From assembly GCA_964652235.1 (NCBI GenBank), contig CAZZDK010000016.1, forward strand, positions 1 through 55,032: a stretch of DNA of 55,032 nt, read 5' to 3'. The notes under the pieces were generated by a model. It was not told the DNA's origin and did no database searches. It saw nothing but the letters and a program-made list of their open reading frames with translations. How positions within the stretch are numbered: the stretch's first letter is position 1; the number at the start of each line of letters is the position of its first letter. This stretch comes from CAZZDK01 sp964652235. Its GTDB lineage: Bacteria > Pseudomonadota > Alphaproteobacteria > UBA9219. Positions 35,245-43,910 of this stretch are shown here, in pieces. The position numbers and the translations under genes were made by a program.

Positions 35245-38200
35245 TTGCAATTTACGCGTTTGCGCCTTCACGGCTTTAAGTCGTTCGTCGATCCGACCGA
35301 CCTTCACATCGGCGAAGGCCTGACGGGAATCGTCGGCCCCAACGGCTGCGGCAAATCCAATCTCGTCGAGGCCCTGAAGTGGGTCATGGGCGAAACCTCT
35401 CCCAAACGGATGCGCGGCGCGGGCATGGAAGACGTCATCTTCGCAGGAACCGCCACGCGGCCCGCGCGCGACGTCGCGGAAGTCTCCCTTTTTCTCGACA
35501 ATGCGGACCGCAGCGCCACGGCGGAATACAACGACGCGGACGAGCTTTTGGTCCTGCGCCGGATCGAACGCGGCGGCGGATCGGATTACCGGGTCAACGG
35601 ACGCCCTTTGCGCCAGCGCGACGTGCAGCTTCTCTTCGCCGATCANNNNNNNNNNGCGCGCATTCCACGAGCGTCGTCGGCCAGGGCCAAATCGACGCGC
35701 TGATCCGCGCCAAACCGCAGGACCGCCGCCAGATTCTCGAAGAGGCTTCGGGCACCGCAGGCCTTCAGGCCCGCAGACACGAAGCCGAGCTGAAGCTCAA
35801 GGCCGCCGAACAGAACCTCGCCCGCGTGGACGACGTTCTGCGCACGCTCGATACGCAACTTCGCAGCCTGAAACAACAGGTCCGCCAGGCCAGCCGGTAC
35901 CGCAATCTGGCCGAGCATATCCGCCGGACGGAAGCCGCCTTGCTTCATCTGCGTTGGCTGGAGGCCGAGGACGACGCGAAGAGGACCCGCGAGGCGCTGC
36001 AGGAAGCCTCTTCCCGCGTGAACGAACTTTTGGCCGTGGTGACGCGCGGCAACGCGGAAAGAGCCGACAAAGCCGCCGAATTGCCGGATCTGCGCGCGCA
36101 GGAAACGGCCTGCGCCGCCGCTGTCCAAAAATTGACGCTCGCGCGCGAGCAGCTCGACGCCGAAGCCCGTCGCGCCCAAGAGGAAATCGAAGCCACGCAG
36201 CGCCGCATCCTTCAGACGCAAGACGATCTTTCCCGCGAGCAAGGCCGTCTGAAGGACGGGCGGGAAGCTCTGGCGCGGCTGGAGGCCGAGGGCGAGGACC
36301 TTAACGCGAAAACGCTGGACATCGAAGACAGGCTTCCGGAATTGAACCGGGCGCTTTCCGGCGTCGCGACTGAAGTCGCGGAGCTGGAAGAAACGCTCGC
36401 CGCCCTGATGAAACAGGCGGCGGAGGGGCAGGCCCGCAAGGAATCTCTGGATCGCGAAGTCCAAAACCTCATGAGCCGCCAGGCCGCCTATACGCAGCGC
36501 CGCGCGGAACTCGACACGCAGCGCACCGCTCTCGCGAGCGAGATCGCCACGCGGCCGGACCTGTCGCTGGCCCGCGCGATGGTCGAAGCCTGCGAAATTG
36601 AGCTGGATCGACGCAAACGCCAGACCGAAGAGGCGGAGCAGGCCAGAACGCAGGCCGAGGAAACGCTGGCCCGCGCGCGGGCGGATGATCGCGCGGCGGA
36701 GGAAAAACTGACGAGACTGCGCGCCGAAGCCGAAACGATCGCGGCGATTTTGGCGCATCACGACGAAACGCCGTTCGATCAAGTCATCGATTTGATCACC
36801 GTAACGCCGGGCCTTGAAAACGCGCTGGCCGTCGCTTTGGGCGAGGCCCTGACCGCCTCGCTCGATCCCAGGGCCGCCATGCATTGGCGCGAAACCGCGC
36901 CGCTTTCCGCGCCCCCCGCGCTGCCTGAGGGCGCCGCGCCGCTGGCGGATTTCGTGCAGGCGCCGCCCGCCCTCGCCCGCAGCCTTTCGCAGATCGGCCT
37001 CGTCGAAAATCTCGCCAAGGGCGAGGAAGCCGCCGCCGCTTTGCAGCCGGGCCAAATTCTTGTCAGCCGCGACGGCTGGGCCTGGCGCTGGGACGGTTTC
37101 ACCCTGACTCCCGAGGCTCAGACCGCCTCGGTCCTTCGTTTGCAGCAGCGTAACCGCCTGGCGGCCCTGAAAGAAGACATCCTTTCCGCCGAGACGGAAA
37201 AAGCCGGAACCGAGGCCGCGCTGCTTGAGTCTTCGTCCCTGCACGGGGAATGCCAGGTTCTTGAAAGCCAGACGCGCGCCGCGCTTCAGGCCGCTTTCGC
37301 GGCCCTGGCCGATGCCCAAAGCCATTTAGCCCGGCAGGAACGCGACGCCGCCGCCGCCAGCGCGAAGCTTTCTTCGCTTGAGGCTTCCGCCGCGCAGGTA
37401 GCGCAGGAGATGAACGATCTGCGCTCACGCGCGGTCGCCGTGGAGGAGGAACGCGCCTCCTTGCCGGACCTTGAGACCTTGCGCGCCGCCATCGCCGAAA
37501 AAGGCGCCGCGCTCGCCCAGACCCGCAGTCGGCAGGCCGCGCAACAGAGCGCCTGCGACCTTCTTCTGCGAGAAAAAGAAATGTGCGAGGCCAGAAAAGC
37601 CGTCATCGCGCAGGAAACGGCCGCTTGGCGCGAGCGCATGGCAGGCGCGGAAGAGCAGGCAGGCGCGCTGGCTGCGCGCGTGGACGCCTGGCAGACGGAA
37701 CTTGAATCGCTTCGCGCCAAACCGGCTGAGATCGAAGAAACCCGTTCGAGGCTGCTGACCGAGCTGAGCGAAGCGGAACAGAAACGTTCCGAAGCCGCCG
37801 ACGCCCTGATCGCCGCCGAACAAAAACTCTCCGTCGTCGAACATCAGTTGAAACACGACGAGGCCGCGCTAGCCCGCGCGCGCGAGGATCGCGTTCGCGC
37901 CGAAGCCGCCGTCGCGTCGAGCGAGGAGCATTTCGCCGTCCTGCGCGAGCGCATGGCCGAGAAGCTGGACTGCGCGCCCGAGAATCTTTCCGACATCGCC
38001 GCCTTCGGCGAGGGCGAAAACCTGCCCAGCGTTTTCGAACTGGAACAGCTTTTGGCCCGCTATGTCCGCGAGCGCGACAATATGGGCCCCGTCAATCTCC
38101 GCGCCGAGATGGAATCCGAAGCCGCGCAGAGCGAAATCGACAAGCTCACGCGCGAAAAAGACGATTTGATCGCCGCCATCGGCAAATTGCGCCAGGGTAT

Positions 38201-38753
38201 CGGCCAGCTCAACCGCGAAGCGCGGGAACGTCTGAACAACGCCTTCGCGCAGGTCAATGATCGCTTCCAAAAGCTCTTCACCGAACTGTTCGGCGGCGGC
38301 AAGGCCTATCTCGAACTGATCGACAACGAAGACCCCATGAACGCGGGCCTTGAGATCGTCGCCGCGCCGCCTGGCAAAAAGCAGCAGATTCTTTCTCTGC
38401 TTTCGGGCGGCGAACGTACGCTGACGGCGCTGGCTCTGCTTTTCGCCGTATTCCAGACGAACCCCTCGCCCATCTGCGTTCTCGACGAGGCCGAGGCCGC
38501 GCTCGACGAAAGCAACATCGGACGCTTCTGCGCGCTTGTGAGCCGGATCGCGCGGGAGACGGACACCCGTTTCCTTATCATCACCCACCAGCGCGTGACC
38601 ATGGCGCACATGGACCGCCTGTTCGGCGTGACGATGGGGGAAAAAGGCGTCTCGAAACTTGTTTCGGTCGATCTGGCCAGCGCGGTCGCCTTGCGCGACG
38701 GGAGAAAGACCTCCGCCGTCGAAGAGGCCCTCGAAGCCGTGCAGGCGGCGTAA
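35245..38753 (+). CDS. smc: Chromosome segregation protein SMC (interrupted by a short assembly gap)
   Basis: SMC is the ATPase arm of the condensin that compacts and segregates the chromosome with ScpA and ScpB. The gene starts at TTG with GGAGCGG upstream. Walker A GPNGCGKSNLVEALK lies near base 35336; two long Ala/Glu/Arg-rich coiled coils flank a hinge (about 36770-37100); the C-terminal head has signature LLSGGERTLTALAL and Walker B CVLDEAEAALDES. The run of 10 N (35646-35655) separates two frames; the true gap must be 2 mod 3, most simply 8 bases, which would restore a motif of the type D-x-x-T-G-A-H-S-T-S. Total length about 1170 residues, as expected. Confidence 0.95.
35646..35655. 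other. Assembly gap (10 N) inside smc
   Basis: Ten unknown bases. The frame on either side requires a length of 2 mod 3, so the number of Ns is wrong by one or two bases or the flanks contain a frameshift. Confidence 0.98.
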
Positions 38754-38783
38754 GAGAGGGTTCAGGGAAAAAAGAAAAAAAGG

Positions 38784-38907
38784 CGTCATCCCGGATCTGC
38801 GCCCGCCTTCGCTGCGCGACGACGCGGCAATCCAGAGTCATAAAAGATCAACGGTTGCTTTGCTTGACCCTGGATTGCTTCGGGGCTGCGCCCCTCGCAA
38901 TGACGGG
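38784..38907. repeat. Interspersed palindromic element downstream of smc
   Basis: A second, more diverged copy of the element found within rnr. It keeps the outer CTCGCAATGACGGG end (38894-38907) and an inner pair GCAATCCAG (38827-38835) / CTGGATTGC (38870-38878). The left arm is less conserved (starts CGTCATCCCGG). It lies between the stops of the convergent smc and ATPase fragment and could act as a bidirectional transcription end. Confidence 0.8.
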
Positions 38908-38912
38908 TTCTT

Positions 38913-39188
38913 TCACCCCCTCATCTCTCTCAAAATCTTTTCCGTTTCCATGGGCAGGCGGTGGACGCTCCAGCCGTCGGGCAGAGGGCGGAACGGGCTG
39001 AGGCCCGCGCGGGCGCGGTCGAGAACCACTTCGGCGACGGTTTTGTTCTCAATGCGCGGCAGGTCTTCCGAAAAGCCGTAAACGAGCGACTGGTCGCACA
39101 GCAGATTGATGAGGCGCGGCACGCCGCCCGTGAAAAAGTGGACCGCCGCGCAGGCCTCGTCGTCGAATAAATCCGACGAGCCGCCTGG
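38913..39188 (-). pseudogene. C-terminal fragment of an ExeA-like secretion ATPase (PEP-CTERM/EPS locus type)
   Basis: The minus strand encodes GGSSDLFDDEACAAVHFF, TGGVPRLINLLCD and QSLVYGFSED, the sensor-2 end of the AAA+ ATPases found in exosortase-associated exopolysaccharide loci and in ExeA. The Walker A and B parts are absent. The homology stops around 39188 and the frame hits a stop at 39219, with the N-terminal two thirds missing. The sequence on the far side belongs to another gene on the opposite strand. It is therefore a remnant, or half of a gene cut by a misassembly. Confidence 0.72.
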
Positions 39189-39202
39189 GCGCCAGCGCGT
39201 GG

Positions 39203-40114
39203 GTGGACCAGAACGTCTTCAGCCGTTCGCGCTACGACTCGACCGATCTTCACGGGCAGGCCGATCTTTCGAAAAAGAACGAAAGGTGGGAGGCCCGCCT
39301 GAAAGGAAACGTCAATCACGACACGACCCGAACGAGCGAAGTCTCGAACATGGGTCTGAACGTCGGCTCGGTTCGGCACTTCTCCTATCTCGTTTCTCCT
39401 GAAATCGCCTTTCTTCCCTCTTTGAAGGATCGCCTCTCCCTGGCCGCCTCTTTCGAAAAGAACACCTACAGCAACTCGGCCTATTCGAATTACGGCACCG
39501 CCACGCTTTCGCCGTCCTATCAAAGGAGCCTTACGCCTCTGACGTCGGGCATCCTCTCTTTCCAGGCGCAGCGTTTCCAGACGGACCGCGACCCCAAAAA
39601 ACGCGTGGACAGCCTCGGCCCGACGATCGGGTTCCTGACCGAATTGCTGCCGTCTCTGTCGCTTAAGGGCGACGTCGGCGCCCAGGCTTCGCGCGAGAAG
39701 GGCCGGGGCGCGAACGCCGAAGCGTGGAAATGGCATCACGTTTTTTCTTCGGATCTCCTTTACGAGGATGAGACGAGCTCGCTCAACCTCGGCGCCTCGC
39801 GCGCCCGCAGGCCTTTCGGCAACGGGACGGACTCTCTCCAGACCCTTTTCGAACTTGGCGCGCGGCGCAAACTTAACGAAAAGCTTTCTTTGAACGCCGG
39901 GGCAAATTATCGTTTCGCCGATTACGAGAAAACGCCGGGCCAGAGCCTCGACTGGATGGCGACAGGACGCGCGGGCGCGGCCTATGCTTTGACGCAAGAC
40001 GTCAGCCTGACAGCGGGCTACGTTTACCGGTACGAGAGATTCACCGAGAATTACGGAACGGCGAGGGAAAACGTCGTCAAGATCGGGGTTACGCTCCGGC
40101 ACGATTGGGAATGA
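39203..40114 (+). CDS. Outer-membrane beta-barrel protein of an EPS locus, 5'-truncated
   Basis: The 303 residues have the alternating pattern of beta-barrel strands, with turns rich in Asn, Ser and Gly and a final KIGVTLRHDWE ending in an aromatic residue near the C-terminus. The style fits the barrel proteins of exosortase/EPS loci (EpsL-like or the TIGR03016 type). The GTG used here is only the first possible start; the frame continues upstream to about 39134 without a signal peptide, and LGASAWVDQNVF at 39185 looks like the middle of a strand. The 5' part is therefore missing. The chain-length gene follows after 10 bp. Confidence 0.68.
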   Translation: MDQNVFSRSRYDSTDLHGQADLSKKNERWEARLKGNVNHDTTRTSEVSNMGLNVGSVRHFSYLVSPEIAFLPSLKDRLSLAASFEKNTYSNSAYSNYGTATLSPSYQRSLTPLTSGILSFQAQRFQTDRDPKKRVDSLGPTIGFLTELLPSLSLKGDVGAQASREKGRGANAEAWKWHHVFSSDLLYEDETSSLNLGASRARRPFGNGTDSLQTLFELGARRKLNEKLSLNAGANYRFADYEKTPGQSLDWMATGRAGAAYALTQDVSLTAGYVYRYERFTENYGTARENVVKIGVTLRHDWE

Positions 40115-40124
40115 AAGAAACGCC

Positions 40125-41891
40125 ATGGAAGAACTTCAGCTTCTCGACTATCTGTCTATTCTGAGACGGCAACGAAAGATTTTCTTCGCCGTGGCGGGGG
40201 TTTGTCTCGTCCTGAGCTTGCTTGTCGCCGCCTCCTGGTCGAACTACCGTTCCACGGCGACGGTCGAGATCGCGCAGTCCGAGATTCCGGACAGCATGAC
40301 GACCCCCATCGGCATGAACGCCGCGCCCTTGCTTGAATCCCTGGCCGACATGAGGATCAGCCGCCTGCAGCAGAAAGTCCTCTCGGCAAGCTCGCTGGCC
40401 GAGATCATCGCGCGTTTCGATCTGTACCCGGACGCGCGCCGCCGCGCCCCCATCGCCGACGTCGCCAAGGATATGAGAAAGAAGATAAAGATCGATCTGG
40501 TCAGCTCGTCTCTGGCCAATCCGGCGTCGGCGGGGCGGGTTTCCGCCAGCCAGCTTTCGGCCATCGCCTTCAGGCTTAGCTTCGATTACAGCTCGCCGTC
40601 CACGGCGCAGCAGGTCGCTAACGAGCTCGTCTCGCGCTTTCTTGACGAGGACCTTAAGGAGCGGCGCAAGCAGGCGCAGGAAACGTCCGCCTTCCTCCAG
40701 TCCCAGATAGAGTCGCTGGAAAAATCCCTCCTGGACCAGGAGAGGCAGATCGCCGCCTTTCGAACCGAACACGGCGACGTAAGGCCCGAAGCCCTGGCCT
40801 TCAACCAACAGGCCGCCGTTTCCACGATGATGAATCTCCAAAGCGTCGAAAGCCAGATCGCGGCCAATCTCGGCGCGCAGGGATCTCTGCGCGGCCAGCT
40901 CGCCTCGGTCGATCCCTATTCCCGCGTTCTGGCGGAAGGCCGTTTGCTGACGACCCCGACGATCCAGCTTAAGACCCTCAAATCGGACTATGCCACCCTG
41001 ACCGCCAAGTACGGGCCCGAACATCCCGACGTTCTGAAAGTGAAGCGGCAGATCGAATCCTTGGAATCCCAGGAAAGCGGAGGCGACGACACGGCTGCCC
41101 TGCGGGCCACGCTGACGGACGTTGCCGCCAGGCTTGAGACGGCCAAGAAGGCTTACGGTCCGCAGAATCCGGAGGTCGTCTCCCTCTCCCGCCAATACGA
41201 CAATCTTAAGGCGCAATTGCAGGGCGCCGCGAAGAAAAAAACCGCCGGGGAAACCGTGGCCGACGCCGACAACCCCGCCTATCTTCAGACCGTCGCGCAG
41301 CTTCGCGCCGCCGAAGAGCAGTATAAGGCGCTGGTCCGGCAAAAAACGGAATTGCAGGCCCAGCTCGCCAAATACCAGGCCGCCATCACCGAGAATCCGG
41401 CGGTTGAACAGAAAATCGCCGAACTGACGCGCGACTATGAAAACGCGCAACTGCGTTACCGCGATCTTAAAGCGAAGAAAATGGCCGCCGACATGAGCGC
41501 CACGATCCAGGAGGATCGAAGCGGCCAGCGTCTCGTAGTCATCGATCCCCCCGATCTGCCCGTGAAGACGCAGCCTGCCCGTCTTCTCTTTCTCGGCGCC
41601 GGCCTCGCTTTTTCTCTTGTCGCTGGCCTTGTGGCCGCCGTCGGGGTCCAGCTGGCGCGCCAGAGCGTCGTCGGGCCGAGGCATCTGGGCGCGCTGGTCG
41701 GCGTCGCGCCGTTTGTGACGGTCCCGCACCTGACGACGACGGCGGAGAGAATCCGCCGGGGCGAGAAAAAGCGGCGACTCCTGCTGCTTTCCGCCGTGGC
41801 CCTTGTTGTTCTGGCGGTCGCTTTTTTTGTCTTTGTCATGCCGCCTGACGTTTTGTCGTCGGTCCTCCTGCGCCGCCTCGGCCTGTCGTGA
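40125..41891 (+). CDS. Exopolysaccharide chain-length determinant (Wzz/GumC family)
   Basis: A 588-residue inner-membrane polysaccharide co-polymerase that sets polymer length. It has an N-terminal Wzz domain with a membrane helix (about 19-37), a long periplasmic coiled-coil region (about 180-460; QETSAFLQSQIESLEKSLLDQE and similar), a GNVR-like segment, and two C-terminal membrane helices (about 484-512 and 552-573). It has no fused kinase; a separate BY-kinase-like gene follows after 13 bp, matching the split arrangement of exosortase-associated EPS loci. Confidence 0.88.
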   Translation: MEELQLLDYLSILRRQRKIFFAVAGVCLVLSLLVAASWSNYRSTATVEIAQSEIPDSMTTPIGMNAAPLLESLADMRISRLQQKVLSASSLAEIIARFDLYPDARRRAPIADVAKDMRKKIKIDLVSSSLANPASAGRVSASQLSAIAFRLSFDYSSPSTAQQVANELVSRFLDEDLKERRKQAQETSAFLQSQIESLEKSLLDQERQIAAFRTEHGDVRPEALAFNQQAAVSTMMNLQSVESQIAANLGAQGSLRGQLASVDPYSRVLAEGRLLTTPTIQLKTLKSDYATLTAKYGPEHPDVLKVKRQIESLESQESGGDDTAALRATLTDVAARLETAKKAYGPQNPEVVSLSRQYDNLKAQLQGAAKKKTAGETVADADNPAYLQTVAQLRAAEEQYKALVRQKTELQAQLAKYQAAITENPAVEQKIAELTRDYENAQLRYRDLKAKKMAADMSATIQEDRSGQRLVVIDPPDLPVKTQPARLLFLGAGLAFSLVAGLVAAVGVQLARQSVVGPRHLGALVGVAPFVTVPHLTTTAERIRRGEKKRRLLLLSAVALVVLAVAFFVFVMPPDVLSSVLLRRLGLS

Positions 41892-41904
41892 ACGGAGTTC
41901 TTGA

Positions 41905-42672
41905 ATGGATAAGTTAGAAAAAGCCCTTGAAAAGGCCAGACGGCTAAGGGGCGGCGAACAGAAAAAGAAGACTACGGAGGCCGCGCCGCTTGAGCCGGTT
42001 TCCTATCCCGTTTCCGGCCTGACCTCGCTTCAGGAAGCGATCCTTGAGAAGAACAGGATCGTCGCGCACCGCACGCGCAGCGCCGAAGCGGACGCTTTCC
42101 GAATCCTGCGCACCCAAGCGCTTCAGGCGATGGAGAAAACGGGCGCCCGGACGCTCGCCGTCACAAGCCCGAACTACGGCGACGGCAAGACGACCGTCGC
42201 CATCAACCTCGCCGTCAGCATCGCGCTGGATCTGAATCAGACGGTCCTGCTCGTCGATCTGGATCTGCGCAAACCCTGCGTGGCCGCTTATCTCGGCCTT
42301 GACGAGGAAGCGGGCCTCACCGATTACCTGAGCGGCTATGCCAACCTTCCGGACTGTCTGCGTCGCCTGTCTTTCGAGCGCATGACGGTCCTGCCCGCCG
42401 GAAGCGCGATCGACAATTCTTCCGAAACTTTGGGCTCGCCCCAGATGGCGGCGCTGGCGAACGAGTTGAAGTCCCGCTACGAGGACCGACTGATTATCTA
42501 CGATATGCCGCCCATCCTGGCCCAGGACGATCCCATCGCCTTTATGCCTTATACGGAATCCGTCCTTTTGGTCGTCCAGGACGGCGTCACGCGCATCGAG
42601 GATATCAAGCGCAGCCTCGACATCCTTTCTTCCGCCAACGTTATCGGCACGGTCCTGAACGACGGGGTCTAG
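41905..42672 (+). CDS. BY-kinase-like ATPase (CpsD/CapB, EPS regulation)
   Basis: The 255-residue product has the Walker A motif GDGKTT near residue 92, the Walker A' stretch VLLVDLDLRKP, and Walker B-like LIIYDMPPIL. It belongs to the tyrosine-kinase partners of Wzz-type proteins, which control polymer length by autophosphorylation. The chain ends at LNDGV with no C-terminal tyrosine cluster, so the usual autophosphorylation tail is absent. It overlaps the convergent glycosyltransferase by 4 bases. Confidence 0.87.
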   Translation: MDKLEKALEKARRLRGGEQKKKTTEAAPLEPVSYPVSGLTSLQEAILEKNRIVAHRTRSAEADAFRILRTQALQAMEKTGARTLAVTSPNYGDGKTTVAINLAVSIALDLNQTVLLVDLDLRKPCVAAYLGLDEEAGLTDYLSGYANLPDCLRRLSFERMTVLPAGSAIDNSSETLGSPQMAALANELKSRYEDRLIIYDMPPILAQDDPIAFMPYTESVLLVVQDGVTRIEDIKRSLDILSSANVIGTVLNDGV

Positions 42673-43751
42673 GGTCGGACCACGTCCCGATATAAAGCCA
42701 GAACGGACTCGCACATTCTGTCCGCCGTAAATTCCTTTTGGAACCGTTCTCCCGCTCTTTGTCCTGTCGCGCGGCACGTTTCCTTGTCGAGCGAAAGAAG
42801 GATTCCGCGCAAGGCCTCGTGATCCTCGCTCGCGAACAGAAAACCCGTTACCCCGTCCACGACGGCTTCCGGAATCCCGCCCACCCTTGAGCCGATGACC
42901 GGCCTAGAAAGCCGCATGGCTTCGAGCGCGACGAGCGGCAGGCCTTCCCAGCGCGAAGGCATGACCAAAGCGTCGCAGACCGCCATTTGCGCCGCAACGT
43001 CGGGAATTCTTTGCCAGCCGAGCGGCTCGATATGCGGCCAATCCTTAAAGGAAACGGCGGCCCCGTCCGCGACCTTATCGCCAATGACGCGCGCGCATAA
43101 TTTGTCTTCCGTCCCTTTCAACGCTTTCAAAAAAACGTCGATCCCTTTCTGCCTGTCGAGACGCCCCACAAAAAGCAGCTTGATCCTTTCGTCCGTCCAC
43201 GCCGCTGGCGTGAAAGCGGGCGGCTGCGCGCGCAAGCCGTTACGGATCACGGCGATCTTTTCGGGCGGGATTCCGATCTCGACGCCGCGCGCGCGTTCGG
43301 AATCCGAGACGGCGATAACCCGCGCGCACAGGCGGGCCAGAATCCTTTCGATCAGCGCGACCGCTTTCTTTTTCAAGGACGGGGCGTAGCGGTCCGTCGC
43401 CCAACCGTGCGGGCAATAGACGGCTGGAATGCCCATCAGCGCCGCCAAAGGCCGCGCGATCAGGCCCGCGAACGTCGAATGGATGTGAACGATGTCCGGT
43501 CTGAAAAGCCGCGCCAACCGCACAAAAGCGAAAGCCAAGTTCGGCAAACCCGAAAGGCGCGATGGCCGGGCGAAGGTGTGAACGCTTTCGCGCGCAATGT
43601 CGGGCACCTGCACAAGGTCTTCATAAGGCCCCAAAAACGCCACGCGCTCCGCGCCCAGCGCCTTTTGCTGAAGGCTGACAAGCTCGTTCTGATACGTGCC
43701 GACGCCACCCAGCATCGTCTCACAAACGTGAAGAACCTTGATTTTTTCCAT
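42669..43751 (-). CDS. Glycosyltransferase family 4 protein
   Basis: A 360-residue GT-B glycosyltransferase. The N-terminal domain begins KVLHVCETMLGGVGTY; the C-terminal glycosyltransferase group 1 domain has LLFVGRLDRQKGIDVFL and the donor-binding E-x7-E motif in EAMRLSRPVIGSRVGGIPE. It probably adds a sugar to the lipid-linked repeat of the local exopolysaccharide; the sugar is unknown. The ATG at 43751 was chosen because homology begins at once after it; an upstream ATG at 43811 would add an unlikely N-terminus. Confidence 0.9.
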   Translation of the reverse strand: MEKIKVLHVCETMLGGVGTYQNELVSLQQKALGAERVAFLGPYEDLVQVPDIARESVHTFARPSRLSGLPNLAFAFVRLARLFRPDIVHIHSTFAGLIARPLAALMGIPAVYCPHGWATDRYAPSLKKKAVALIERILARLCARVIAVSDSERARGVEIGIPPEKIAVIRNGLRAQPPAFTPAAWTDERIKLLFVGRLDRQKGIDVFLKALKGTEDKLCARVIGDKVADGAAVSFKDWPHIEPLGWQRIPDVAAQMAVCDALVMPSRWEGLPLVALEAMRLSRPVIGSRVGGIPEAVVDGVTGFLFASEDHEALRGILLSLDKETCRATGQRAGERFQKEFTADRMCESVLALYRDVVRP

Positions 43752-43910
43752 GGCCCAGAATGGTCGGCTGGTGAGAAGAAAATCAACACAGAAATGTTCT
43801 TTGAATAACAATATGTTATAAAGCGTTTAATCCGTGTCACTTCCTATGGCACGGCCTGGGGGTTTCCATTAAGATACGAGCCGGGCTTTTCCTTTATGGA
43901 GATCATGAAG

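Noticed and set aside
35643..37325. Minus-strand frame of about 560 codons opposite smc
   Set aside because: Shadow of the coiled-coil coding region; Arg/Gly/Phe-rich with no family features.
38930..40126. Minus-strand frame spanning the ATPase/barrel junction
   Set aside because: It is in a different frame from the ATPase homology and antisense to the barrel; its openness reflects GC bias and does not explain the junction.
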